64,000 nt of DNA, taken from contig CADCXD010000002.1 of assembly GCA_902806575.1 (NCBI GenBank), forward strand, positions 1,736,001-1,800,000, written 5' to 3'. Both the position numbers and the translations under genes were made by a program. The notes under the pieces were generated by a model. It was not told the origin of the DNA, did no database searches, and saw only the letters and a program-made list of their open reading frames with translations. Positions 1-11,608 of the stretch are shown piece after piece; position 1 is the first letter of the stretch; each line of letters opens with the position of its first letter. Source of the DNA: Jackrogersella multiformis. Taxonomy: Eukaryota; Ascomycota; Sordariomycetes; Xylariales; Hypoxylaceae.

Positions 1-740
1 TCTACCTACCCTGATTAAAGTTCGTTCGGTCTAGGTACGCTCGAACACCACAACCAGGTCCGCGTGCTAGCGATCGTCCCTCTCGCCGCACGCCACGAAG
101 GGTATTTTCCTCCTCCTCCCTATCCCGCAACATACAGCCTACCGTACGAGACAGCTAGGACAAGCGTGGCGCCGCAGCCATTCTTTATATACTCTTGCGC
201 TGCCAGAATAGCTGGTTGGGTAGTCTCTGCGGCGCAGGACCTGATAGAGTATTTAACGAACTTCAGTCCCTCTCCCAATTCTTACCGACCTGTTATCCTT
301 TGCTAAGCGAAGTTTGTCTCCTTTCTCTCTCGTCTCGTTCAAAACTATAAACATTTTGTCTCGAGGTAAGATTCCAATAATCATCGCACGCTCTTGCCTT
401 TCTCGCTTCGCATTCGAGCTTACGATCCGCACCAGGGTTCTCTAGCCGATCCGGGTCCTGCACCTTAACTCTCTCCTGTTGAAGACTAGGTCTTAACGCG
501 AGCGTATCTACTCTCCTCCCTCGACCCAAGAGCATCTTACACCCAGGCGCGCGGCGAACTAGCCAACCTACGTGCTGGGACTCTCTCCTCGGAAATACAG
601 TTTACTTCGGCCTGCCGATACTCATTTTTAGCTATTATCGAGAAAGCTTTCGTCTGTCGTCGGTTAAGCTGGAGCTCACATCTCGACTACCGGCAGCAAA
701 GTCTATCGTCGAGGACGCGCACCCTAGGGCGACGACTACT
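1..740. other. Upstream region / probable long 5' leader of the WOPR gene
   Basis: No gene is supported here. The stretch is rich in C/T tracts, which is common in fungal promoters and leaders. It lies directly upstream of the WOPR regulator start. Genes of the Wor1/Ryp1/Sge1 class are known for long leaders and large promoters, so this is probably promoter plus 5' UTR. The short open frames in it have no recognisable product. Confidence 0.5.
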
Positions 741-2446
741 ATGGCTTCCGGAGGCATCATTTCCGGGGCCGACCGAACCGCTTCGGGTCATTCGGGGCCC
801 GCGGCGAGTCCTTTGCATCCCACATTCCGCGGCTACATCGCCAGCACGATGGACGCTCTCATATTGTTCGAGGCGTGTCTCAGTGGCCACCTATTTCACG
901 TCCCGAGGCGGCCCCACGACAGGGAGCGCTCGTCCCTCATCGTCAGCGGCAACGTCTTCATCTACGAAGAGCACTCGTCGGGGATCAAGAGATGGACCGA
1001 CGGCGTGCCTTGGAGCCCCAGCCGCATCCTAGGCAACTTTCTCTTATATCGCGAGCTTGACAAGCCATTCCAGCCGGGCGAGAAGAAGCGAGCTATGAAG
1101 CGCGCGAAGAACGACGGCGGGGTCTCCAAGCCCGCCGGCGGCTCGAGGTCCAACTCGGTCGGCAACAGCATGGGCGCCGCTCTGGCGAGTGCCGCCGCTT
1201 CGACGGCCAACTTCGACAGCGTGGCGAACGGCCGCAACGACGCCGAGCGGGCCCTCGTCGGCTCCCTCGTCGACTCGTACCAGTTCAAGAAGGACGGACT
1301 AGTCAAGAAGACCATCAGCGTTACTTATCAGGGCATACAGCACCATATGGTATCTTATTACAGCCTCGAAGACGTCATGAATCACAGGTTGATCACCCCG
1401 TCCCACGACCCTAGCCTGCGGAGCATCACGCCTCGAGGTCCCCTGATATCTTCCGGCAGCTTCAGGGCCCCAGTCGACGACCAGGAGGTCCTGCTAGCCG
1501 AGCCACACTTTAGAGGCGTTATGGGGGTGGCCCATCCGTACAACGGATACGGCATGGGCGGCGCGGGGGCGAGGTCGATGTCGATGCCTACGATTGCTCC
1601 CTTCGCGCAGCCTGCCTGGGGAGCGCCGGAGCAGTACGTCTCGTCTTATAGCATGGCCCCGACGTTGCCGGCTCCCGCCACCTATGCGCCTCACGCGGCG
1701 TCTGCCGCCTATTACGAGCCGGGCAGCATGTCGTCGTACGGAATGGCTACGCGATCGTCCGTAGGCTACTCTCCCCAGGCGCCCGCGTCGGCCCGCCGGC
1801 ACTCTCATTTCCACGCGGCGAACGGGGTCGGCCATCTAGATTATTCGGGCGTCAGCCACGTAGACAGGACCTCGCTAAGCTCGGGCCATCTCCTCGGAAG
1901 CCACCTGCCTAGCCAGCCGTCTTATTCGAGCGGGGCCATGTTCGAGGCGTCCGCGACGGCCGCGGCCTCGGCAGCTACCCCTTCTTCGAACCACCACCAC
2001 CGCGACTCGTACGAGCATAACAGCTCCGGCCATAACGGCGACGCGTATACTTCCGGAGCGTCCGGGCGCCACTCGGCCGCGTTCGACAGCCATATAGGCA
2101 ACGGCTTCGATACCCGAGGTGCCCACCAAGCTCCGGTCGACTACGGCGCCTCCATATCAGAAAATCCCGCCCACAACTTATCTTCCAGTCAGGATACCAC
2201 ACCCCCGGCTATCCACCTCGGCATCGAAAACTCCGAGCCCGTGTCGAACGTGGTGACCGAGGCGGAATGGGCAAGCAGCTTCATCAGCAACGACGGTTAT
2301 CCGCAGTTAGTATTTCTTCCGCGCTGAGGCGTCGCAACCTGCTAACGCTCGCAAGAGTCTCTAAGCCATCGACGGAAGCCGGAGACCTGAACGCGGTGCT
2401 GCAGAACATGTCCATGGACGATCTGAACAAGCAGCCGCGGATGTAG
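741..2446 (+). CDS. SGE1: WOPR-domain (Gti1/Pac2 family) transcription factor, Sge1/Ryp1/Wor1 type
   Basis: Predicted join(741..2305, 2356..2446), 551 aa. The first WOPR half starts near residue 28 (TFRGYI) and contains FEACLSG, HVPRRPHDRERSSLI, EEHSSGIKRWTDGV and SPSRILGNFLLYREL, which is the Sge1/Ryp1 version and not the Pac2 version. A basic stretch (KKRAMKRAK) follows near residue 115. The second half lies around residues 173-220 (YQFKKDGLVKKTISV). The C-terminal half is disordered and rich in Ser, Ala, Tyr and His, as usual for this family. The 50-bp intron has donor GTTAGT, branch GCTAAC and acceptor GCAAG. Splicing removes an early TGA at 2325 and adds a tail ending in MSMDDLNKQPRM. 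These factors are nuclear DNA-binding master regulators of morphology, conidiation and virulence-related genes. The family call is firm; the orthologue name is inferred. Confidence 0.93.
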
Positions 2447-3980
2447 CCGGCGGATCGGTCGAATATATAAGAATGCTTTACTCCTGTTGTACTATTACCC
2501 CCCCCTCGATCTGCAAATTTCCTGCTTGGTACTCTAGCATGGCGTTACGGTACACTCTGGGTTTTCGCAACCGCCCTTGCGCGTTTTGGAAGGGAAAAGG
2601 TGTACCTTTTGAAGCAAGCACGAGACACGGAAGAGTCATAACACGTTGGCAACTAACGAAGACAAGCGATGATGAGTTTTCGATACCTCTGATTTCTCCC
2701 CTCTCCTCTGACATCGATCACGGATGATTACGTTGCTATCGAGCATGGTTTGGACCCAGGGGAGCTGACCGTCATATTTTTTTTCTTTTTCTCTAATCAT
2801 TTTTTTTCTCTCCTAGGTGCTGTGCTGTCTAGCTCATTAGCCGGGTCGGTTTAGGACCTCTGACACTCTTAAACACATATTAAGGTCTTATATACCCGGT
2901 AGGAGTACCGGTAGGGCTTGTTTTTTTTCGGCTCGCCGCTTCCCACGGTGGCGGCGCAACGGCGGAGTGTCAACAGGATCTTTCCTCATCATTACAGAAT
3001 GCGTTAAGGCGTTAGGGAGGATTCATTCGGAGAAAAGTCATCTGTAGAGTTTGTGAGTATACGTTGCTGGAGGATTGCTCTGGTACTCTCTTCGCACTAC
3101 AAGCCGCCGTAGGTAGGCTCTAGGTATCGACGTAGAACTTGCTTGGTTGGCAGAAGAAATAGTCGCTAATAGCATAGATCTCATTGGTCCAATTAATACA
3201 GACGTATACTCCAATATTGATAGTCTACTATGCCTGGTGATTTGTACGAGGTGTTCTTCATTATTTGATCCTATCAGACGCCCCTCGACGACTCTGGAAT
3301 ACTTAGATACCTACCTTTAGGACCCTTCCGTAAAGCCGATTACCTATAAATCTAGAAATTGAACAATAGCATCATGGGATAATAAGGGTACCTAAGTCGA
3401 AGTTGACGCTTGGGCCATGTTCGGAGTTCGCCTTCAATTTATGCTTATTACTAAGCTTGTACTCTAAGCGGCTCTTCAGTGGGTACCTGTAGGGCCTGCT
3501 GGAGTTACCTGAGTACCTGAGTGTGGGGAAAGATAGGGAGGTACGTACCTAGGTACTGCAGAAGCTCCCCGCAGTACCTACCTAGGTACCTAGGTAGCTC
3601 GTACCTACCGGGTACCCAGGTAGCTCTCATAGTGCAAATGACGTCTCACATGACTCAAACACGGTGTCGGAGAGAACTTTTCAACTGTGAACATCAACGT
3701 CCAATCTCAACCATTAGCTTTAATAGCCATTAGTTTTAATAGGATATTTCAATTCGATCCCAAGACGTCGACACGCTACTCATCCGATCCTTCCCCCCCG
3801 TAATACTTATTTTCGAGATAGTAGGGTGGATCTCGGCTGGCGTGGTTTCGAAGTCGGCATTCGTCAGACTCCTCCTCCGGGATACTTCACCTTCCAGCCC
3901 ACGCTTGGTAAAAGGCCCTCCGTGCTCCGGTCCCTATCTCGGTGGATTTTGCGATTGGGTCATAATATGATACGCTCGAT
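2447..3980. other. Intergenic, no gene seen
   Basis: This holds the 3' region of the WOPR gene and the promoter side of cardiolipin synthase. Short open frames at 2473-2727 on both strands overlap each other and match nothing I recognise. A dense cluster of the ACCTAGGT/GGTACC motif lies at about 3541-3625. No RNA gene was found. Confidence 0.6.
3543..3625. repeat. Cluster of ACCTAGGT / GGTACC palindromic motif
   Basis: Several overlapping copies of TACCTAGGTA and GGTACC occur in about 80 bp, making the segment almost self-complementary. The same motif recurs in nearly all large gaps between genes in this window. Confidence 0.7.
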
Positions 3981-5548
3981 ATGAGTTCACGGGCGTTACG
4001 CGGTGGCGCGCGCGCTTCCCGCATCTGTCCGAGCTTGAGTTCGAGGTCGAGCTTAGGCGTCAATCTGTTTCCTACCGACCTCATAACGCCTCCAGGAGCA
4101 TTAGCGAGGGAAATGCCGTATGCGTGGAGGAGGTGTTCGCATATCTTAGGTGCTACTTCGTCATATCGTCTAAATGCAGCTACGGATGAGGCTAGAGGGT
4201 GGATAGGAGATATTGTGAAAGGACGGACGTGTTCGCAATTCAGTTTGGCTTCGGCGAGTAGTTCTCAAGCCACCATCCGGTCTAGGTTTGGGTCTAGGAG
4301 GTGCTTCTCACGGTCCATCAGGTACCTTCGAGAACAAGATGAGACTAAGAGTAAGGATCAGTACGTCGTCCTAGCTATGCTGCTCGCCCTTGCCAGCGTG
4401 CCCATGTGCTTCCTAGCTGGTCTCCTTTCCCACACAATCTATCTCTGCGGTAGAATTCCTTGTTTGAGGCTCAAGGCTCAGGCTCAAGCTCAAGCTCCCC
4501 TAATTCGCGGCAACGCCTTATCTGGCGTTTATCGACTAACGTAATCTCAGAATATCTCCTCGGCCGACCCCGTCTCAGCCGTCACCTACTAGTCCGCTTC
4601 GGAGCATCCGGAATGTGGTTCCTAAAGTGATACCCGTGCTGACGCCCCACGAGAACATATACACGGTGCCCAACATCTTGACGTTCTCGCGCCTCGTCAC
4701 CGCGCCTTTCGTCGGCTATGCCATCGTCCACGACGCTCACGGATGGGCCCTGGGCCTGTTCGCTTATGCGGGCGTCTCGGACCTGCTCGACGGATGGATC
4801 GCTCGTCGGTGGAAACTTCAGACCGTCGTCGGTAGCGTTGTTGATCCGATGGCAGATAAGATACTCATGACAATCTTGACTGTGTGCCTAGCTTATAGAG
4901 GCTCCCTACCGGGTGAGGCTTTTTTAATTTACTACATATGAGATGGCATGGTTAATTCGAGTCTCGTATTGCTTAGTTCGTCTACTAGCAACCTCGTTTC
5001 GTTATACCACCTCCCTCCCCCCCCTTTTCTTTTTTTATTAATCCCCCCCTTTTATTTATTTATAGAAACTGGCATTCTAACCTAAGATCAATGAAGTGTG
5101 GCTAGCGGCTATAATACTCGGTCGTGATGTCGGTCTAGGTATCGCCGCCATCTACTATCGGTGGATTTCTCTCCCGCCTCCGAAAACCTTCACGCGCTAT
5201 TGGGACTTCTCTCTGCCGTCGGCGGAAGTGCGGCCTACGACCATCAGCAAGTACAACACGTTCTTGCAACTAGGGCTGATGGGAGCAACGATGGTGACGC
5301 CTTTCGTAAGCGCAGATATAGGCGTGGCTATGATGGGATTCCAGTAAGTGTTGAGTGTTTCTCCTTTACATCCTAGAGTCAGCAGGAACCCCAAAATACA
5401 TTTGGGTCACGTTCGCCATTATGCTTTCTAACATGGAGATAGGTACTTGGTTGCCACCACGACTGTCTGGAGCGGCTTGAGCTACGTGTTTAGCAAAGAT
5501 GCGGTCAGGATCATATCCCAAAATAAGGGCAAGCCCAAAGGCCAATAG
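3981..5548 (+). CDS. CRD1: Cardiolipin synthase, mitochondrial (CDP-alcohol phosphatidyltransferase)
   Basis: Predicted join(3981..4360, 4551..4912, 5097..5343, 5443..5548), 364 aa; every junction keeps phase. The enzyme joins CDP-diacylglycerol and phosphatidylglycerol to make cardiolipin in the inner mitochondrial membrane. The first 125 or so residues are Arg/Ser-rich and acid-poor, consistent with a targeting presequence. The catalytic part begins at HENIYTVPNILT and carries the CDP-alcohol signature D-x2-DG-x2-AR-x8-G-x3-D-x3-D, read here as DLLDGWIARRWK followed by GSVVDPMADK. Later conserved stretches are LAAIILGRDV and YRWISLPPPKT, and hydrophobic segments separate them. Introns are 190, 184 and 99 bp with donors GTACGT, GTGAGG and GTAAGT. 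Intron 1 has a CTAAC branch site. The N-terminal start is the only Met that gives a presequence in frame with exon 2. Confidence 0.93.
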
Positions 5549-6584
5549 AGCCTTCGATAATCCAACGGTACGCGGAATATTCAGCGAGGGAGGCGGGGAT
5601 GTCGTTTAGTTGACATTCCGATTTTAAACGCTGTAGGAAATAGAGGTAGTCGACCCCGGGACTCTTTAAGTCATAAAGTTCCAGCTTGGCATTGTATATT
5701 ACGACGGTTTATATCAGGCGCTTGGGAAAATACGCGCATGTCTATTTTCTGGTTCGGTATCAACGGGTCGGTGTTCATATCGTATACCTAGGTACACAAT
5801 GCGCCACACCATTTAGTGATGGCGATGGCTGTGGTAGTATTTTAGCAAGGAGGCATATTTACACGCTACACAGGCTCTCACGACAGGGTTCGATGCTAGA
5901 AGCGCCAGATATACATAGGCAACCTCTCGAAAATTTAAATATATTTTCTTTACGATGAACCCTCACTCATCGTTGCACAGCAATCACGACTTCCTAGATG
6001 CTAATTGTAAGGCAACTAACTAAGTAGATGGCCCTGGTTACCACGTGTTAATATGGTGCGATAAGTTCCAGGCGTGCTACCTAATACGGAACTTTATTAT
6101 AAACTCTCCTAGCCTGGGAAGGTGAAGCCATGGAGGAAGTTTTCCGCTTACGTTTCCGCATACGGGATCTAAACCACTTCTAGTTTCTAGTAGGTCTCAT
6201 TTATTAACCTTATCGTATACAAGTAGGTACATCAGGATAAAATCCATCTGAATGTCGTTTACCTAGGTACCAATACTTAATTCATAATCATAGAGTATTA
6301 TTTCTATCTTAGGTGTAAATGAATCGCCGTGATATGGAAGTCGTTTCTTGAGGGCAACGAAGGTGTAGATAATATGTCCGGCAGAAAGCTCACCACCTAC
6401 CGTATTTAGTAATGGTGGCTCACACCGTCTACTAATTTAAGCTTAATTCCCTTATCGCAGTATCTTATCGATAAATTGTGGATTTTGAATTCTGAGTTTT
6501 GAATTCCGAGACTTCAACAACGTACATGAAAATACCTAATCGATGAATTGACTTCAAGACTCGTTGTATCGTAGCGCAACGAAT
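5549..6584. other. AT-rich intergenic region, no gene seen
   Basis: About 1 kb between cardiolipin synthase and MTO1, both on the plus strand. It is AT-rich, with scattered TACCTAGGTA motifs (about 5787 and 6262). No open frame shows coding-type third-base bias. The MTO1 promoter should be at the right end. Confidence 0.6.
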
Positions 6585-8746
6585 ATGAAGAAAGCCTGGA
6601 AGCCCAGGGGTTTAAGCCGGCCTATCGGTACGGCTCGAAGACGACCTCTTGCCTCGTGTCTTCATCGAAATAATTTCGCCACTGTCGCTCAAGACGCAAG
6701 GTCGGCAATTTAACTTCCTCTTCTGCTGCCTATATCTTTAAGCTGACATAAAGCGATAGGACGTTCGACGTTATCGTTGTAGGCGGCGGCCACGCCGGTA
6801 CCGAAGCATGCGCTGCTGCGGCGCGATCCGGCGCGCGAACGGCCTTGGTCACCCCCAAGCTCGACAACCTCGGAGTCTGCTCTTGTAATCCTAGCTTCGG
6901 CGGCATCGGGAAGGGCACGATAATACGCGAGATCGACGCGCTAGACGGCGTCGCGGGACGGATCATCGACAAGGCCGGGGTTCAGTTCAAGGTTCTGAAT
7001 CGGAGGAAGGGCCCGGCCGTCTGGGGGCCGCGGGCCCAGATCGACCGAGCTCTGTATAAGAAGCACATGCGCGAGGAGCTCCGGTCGTACCCGAACCTGT
7101 CGATCATAACAGGTAGCGTGTCGGACGTCGTCTTGGGCGAGAGCGTAGGCCCTACTAGCGGTCCGTCCAAGAGCAAGATCACGGGCGTGCGTCTCGAATC
7201 TGGCGAGATATTGCCTACCAGCGCCGTCATCATCACCACCGGGACCTTTCTGAGCGGGGAGATACATATCGGGCTAGACGTCTACCCGTCGGGGCGGATA
7301 GGAGAAAAGGCGACGTTCGGCCTAAGCAAGTCTCTAAGGGAAGCCGGTTTCAAGCTTGGCAGGCTCAAGACCGGCACGCCTCCTCGGCTGCACAAGGGGA
7401 GCATAGATTTCAGCGTCCTGCAAGAGCAGCGAGGCGACGACCCGCCGGAACCGTTTAGCTACCTCAACGATAGCGTGTCCTTCCAAGACCAGCTCCCCTG
7501 CTACGCCACTTACACGAACGACAGGTCCCACGACATCGTACGGGATAACCTAGACAAGACGATCCATATCCGCGAGACCGTGAGGGGCCCGCGGTACTGC
7601 CCGTCTCTAGAGTCCAAGATCCTGAAATTCGGTCACAAAGAGAGGCACATCGTGTGGCTAGAGCCCGAGGGCTTCGACAACGACACCATCTACCCGAACG
7701 GGCTGTCGATGACGATCCCCGCCGAGGCCCAGGAGCAGATACTCCGCACCATCCGCGGCCTCGAGAACGTGCAGATGACGCAGGCCGGCTACGGCGTCGA
7801 GTACGACTACGTGGACCCGCGCGGCCTCAAATCCACCCTCGAGACCAAGGCCATCTCGGGCCTGTTCCTCGCAGGCCAGATCAACGGGACCACAGGGTAC
7901 GAGGAGGCGGCGGGCCAGGGCGTCATCGCGGGCATCAACGCGGGGCGAGCGGCGCAGGGGTTGGGCCCGGTCTCCGTCACGCGCGCCGACGGGTACATCG
8001 GCGTCATGATCGACGACCTGATCACCAAGGGCGTCTCGGAGCCTTACCGCATGTTCACAAGCCGCAGCGAGTACCGCATGAGCACGCGCGCCGACAACGC
8101 CGACCTGCGGCTCACGGCGAAGGGGCGCGAGTGGGGCGTGGTGTCAGACCGCCGCTGGAGCCGGTACGCGGACGAAAATGCGAAAATGCGGGACCTGACG
8201 CGCGCCCTCGGATCGTACACGCTGACCGCGCCGGCGTGGATCGCGTCCGGGTTCGCGAACCGCCTCGACACCAAGCACCGCAGCGCGCTCGACATGCTGC
8301 GGCTCCCGGACGTGACGCTGAAGCAGCTGGAGGGCCACGTGCCGGAGATATCCGGGCACGACGGGCGGCTGCGGACGCGGGTGGAGATCGAGACGCGGTA
8401 CGCGCCGTACGTGGACATGCAGGCGGCGGAGCGCGAGGCTTTCCTGCGGGACGAGAGCCTGCGGCTGCCGACGGACCTCGACTACGAGAACGTGTCGGGG
8501 CTCAGCACGCACGAGAAGGCGGCGCTGGGCGCGGCGAGGCCCGAGAGCGTCGGCCAGGCCAGGCGCATCGAGGGCGTGACGCCGGCCGGCGCCGTGAGGC
8601 TGCTGGCTTTCGTGCAGAGGATGCAGGGGAGGGAACAGGGGCCGGCGCTGGGGCTGGGGTTGGTGGATAGGGCGGTGGAGGAGATGGCGCCGCTGGGGAG
8701 CGAGGTTGATTCGCTGGATGCGGAGGCTAGGACTAGGGAGCTGTAG
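6585..8746 (+). CDS. MTO1: Mitochondrial tRNA uridine-5-carboxymethylaminomethyl modification enzyme (MnmG/GidA family, MTO1)
   Basis: Predicted join(6585..6700, 6760..8746), 700 aa (yeast Mto1 is about 670). With its GTPase partner Mss1/MnmE it modifies wobble U34 of mitochondrial tRNAs. Exon 1 encodes a basic presequence rich in Arg and Lys. The FAD-binding Rossmann motif VVGGGHAGTEA follows at about residue 45. Further MnmG signatures are CSCNPSFGGIGKG (about residue 78), TGTFLSGEIHIG, RLKTGTPPRL and GQINGTTGYEEAAGQG. The C-terminal helical region is complete. An in-frame TAA upstream of the Rossmann motif forces a splice acceptor at 6759 (GCGATAG with branch CTGAC). The matching donor in the right phase is CAAG/GTCGGC, which is weak. 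The gene ends at a TAG at 8744. Confidence 0.93.
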
Positions 8747-9134
8747 GCTTGGCGGGAGGTGTCTGTAAAGGGGACGGAGAGGATATGGGGTTTGGTGTGT
8801 ATATAACAGGGTCTGTGTTTATGAGGCATGAGGCATGATGAAGGCGTTTGGGCTGTAGTTGTATGAACATTGTAACAACTGGTATCTGATGTACTCCGAG
8901 TAGAGAGAGAGAGAGCCAATACATGAACCTATGATATACGCGTGGTCTTTTGAGCCTTGTGACGAGCGGGGTGTGGGTTATTCATACGACGAGATTGAGA
9001 TTGATATTTCGTTTACCAACGTCTCAGCGCCCTTGTCTTATAATAGTACCTATCAGCCTGTGTGGTTTGAAATACCCCCTTTTAATATCTTACAGCACAC
9101 CTTCCCCTTGATTCCACATCCCAACCCCTTCTTC
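8747..9134. other. Convergent 3' region between MTO1 and the small hydrophilic protein gene
   Basis: Both flanking genes end here, so this should hold two 3' UTRs and terminators. An AGAGAGAGAG run sits near 8903. Nothing else is evident. Confidence 0.6.
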
Positions 9135-9815
9135 CTACTCATACCTCTCCGAGCTCTGGGTGACGCTCTCGGGGGGTTCGTAGCCCTCGGCGGATATGCT
9201 GCCCGGCACGCTCTCGGGCGTGTAGTAATCGGAGCCCTTGAAGCGGTCTTTGGGCGGGTTGCGCTTGGCGTCCTCAATGTTCGCCCGCACGGCCTCCCTG
9301 CCTTCTGCCATCGCACCATTGCCGCCGTGCCCCGCCGGCGGGTCCGCAACGCTCGATCCGACTTCGTGCTGCCGGGAGCCGGCCGCGTCGAACTCGTTGT
9401 TGCCGCCGCGGTCGAGGACCTGTCGGGCTAACTTGTCCTCTGGACCTCCGATGCCTTCGAAGTGCTTGCCGCGCGTTTGTCTGTGGTACGTAGCTTGTCA
9501 GTGCCTAGGTGGGCAGGGTGCTTTGCTTTTAAGAACGGTAGAAGAGGAAATTTGTGAGTGGGGATGGCCGTACCGTCCCCGAGCGTCCACAGCGCCGCCT
9601 TCCTCGGGTGGGATCCGCTTGTTGTAGCCGGCGTTTGTGGAGAGGTCCGCGTCGTACCGTACGTCGGATCCGGGGAACTTCCTCGTAGCTCTCGTGTCGA
9701 CGCCGGCCTCGTCGCTGCGGGAGGTCTTGGTCGCGCCCGTCTTGGCCGCGTAGGTGTCTAGGTCTCGCTCGGCTTGGTGGGCGATGTTGCGCATGGTCTC
9801 GGATGATGGTGTCAT
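9135..9815 (-). CDS. Small hydrophilic protein of unknown function, conserved-looking in Sordariomycetes
   Basis: Predicted complement(join(9135..9480, 9574..9815)), 195 aa. The 93-bp intron has donor GTACGG and acceptor CCACAG with a CTGAC branch site; phase is kept (2+1). The protein is strongly hydrophilic, rich in Gly, Asp, Glu, Arg and Pro, and has no membrane segment or Cys. Recognisable stretches are LSTNAGYNKRIPPEEGG at the end of exon 1, GKHFEGIGGPEDKLARQVLD at the start of exon 2, and FKGSDYYTPESVPGSI near the C-terminus. I recall similar short proteins in other Sordariomycetes, all unnamed. The composition is like stress hydrophilins (LEA-like), but that is inference only. High GC3 in both exons and the clean join support a real gene. 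Confidence 0.8.
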
Positions 9816-11586
9816 TTTGTGCCGTGTCTGATTTTTGTGCTTTTTAGTATGATGATAGGTATGATGATGATGATGGGAGTAACTTGTAGGTAAATTAGGG
9901 AAATTGGATTTCGATTATCCTTTTAGCCTCTTCATCTTATCGTCCGTGGATTTGCTTTAGATGCCTTCCTTATTGTTCAACTCATACATGTAATTACCTA
10001 ACGTCGGTGATGTCATAGAACGATCTTGATGTTCAGCTCATCATGAAATCATAAGTACCAATCTGTTAGAGACCTGTGCCTTGGGGAGGTACGAGATCTA
10101 ACAATTTCGATTTTGGAGACTGCATATCAAACCTCACCTAAGACGACACAATGGCCACAAGTGATATCATCTCGCGCCGTCCCGGTTCATTTTCTCCGGA
10201 GGCTCTGCTGGTCTCTCTGCCTCTTTCCTGGCATGCAAGTGAGGTATCATTGTTGTTGTAGAGATAATTGGTGGCTTCTAGAAGTTGCTAGATGCATTAT
10301 GATGTTTTAGACGAACGAGGGGAAAGTATCAAGCCGGCTGAATGCCCTGATTCGACATCTTTTGTGTACGGCTAGCTACACCGTTATCAAAAGCCACGAC
10401 GCCAGGCCATTCGCTATTTTCTTTCGCTAGACAAAAGCCAGAATGTCTTAACCAAAGCTATTTGGATACAGTGCCAACGGATCAGGATCTCCAGGACTAA
10501 GCTACGCTATAAATGGTTTTTCTCTTATATGACGAACTGAGAGATATTGCCTACCTCCAACCCTATTTCTATACTTTAGATCTATAAAAGCATCCTTGAT
10601 ATAATGGAGGACTCGTAGGATTTCTGTGGGCAGACGTGATTCAAGAGAATCCAGATTCCTCCAACATGTAAGAGGTTTAACGACCCTAACAAACAACAAT
10701 ACGCATTCTCTACAAGATCAATACCATTGCTTAATTTTTCTAGGTAGGTTAGGTCTCAAATAGCCATAAATAGGTAGGTATTAGCTTACCACAGCAAAAC
10801 GGATGAGTTCGCTATATCTCAAATCCCTCGAGGCCTATCCAGGATCGCGGGAATAGAAAGTAAACCGTACAGAACACTAGGGCATATAATTACAACCATA
10901 TATTTAGGTCACCATTAACGGCAGAGTCAGGTAGTATAAATACTTCCATGACGCGCGTCTCGTCTCCCTTCCCCCTCCCCCCTGCCTTTTTCGTCGAGCC
11001 ATCTAGGTATCGAGAATGAGTATCTATATATCGTTATAGGTCATCTAATGAGTTTATAAATTTAGGACACCTTGAGCCATATTACAAAGGCATACGTACT
11101 CTTTTTCCTTTGATAGCATGGATAGTGCCGGTCGAGAATATTGTATAATGTCGAGAATAACTATGGCACGACAACTCGGTGGCGGCACCGATCTACACCG
11201 CCAGGTAGCTTCTAGACGTCCGTATCCGGAAATAGGAGGTTTGTGTCGAAACTCCGTAATACATTAAGCGAGTAATTATCGAATGCTCTCGACGTGGATT
11301 TAGTACAGGGGAAATTATATATCCATTCAATGACCGTCGCTTCGACCACGAGTTAGGGTTGGGATTGGCCTTTAGAGACGTTCCTATGTGCCGTGTTGCA
11401 GATGGGAAATAAACGAGGAGGGTAGCAACTCTTAAGAGACTAAATTTGTCTGCAGAATAGCATAATACAAGGTAGGTAATATATCATCAACTGTATATCT
11501 ACTACATAGCAGGGTCGTTCATGCTCGCGTCGAGTTGACCAGGTAGCATGGTGTCTGCACGATAGTCTCGTTGCGCTGTAACCCTA

Positions 11587-11608
11587 CTTACCTAGGTAGG
11601 TAGGTATT
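11587..11608. repeat. ACCTAGGT / GGTA microsatellite
   Basis: A run of TACCTAGGTAGGTAGGTA in the gene-poor region. Similar runs lie at about 12644-12664, 12964-12978, 15294-15308 and 15617-15640. Confidence 0.6.

Noticed and set aside
2812..2880. tRNA-like A-box word (TAGCTCATTAGCC)
   Set aside because: No B box (GGTTCGANTCC) and no acceptor-stem pairing at the right distance.
7654..8670. 338-residue open frame overlapping MTO1 on the same strand
   Set aside because: It is a +1/+2 frame shadow of MTO1, made long by GC-rich third positions; its product is an Arg/Gly/Pro-rich string without domains.
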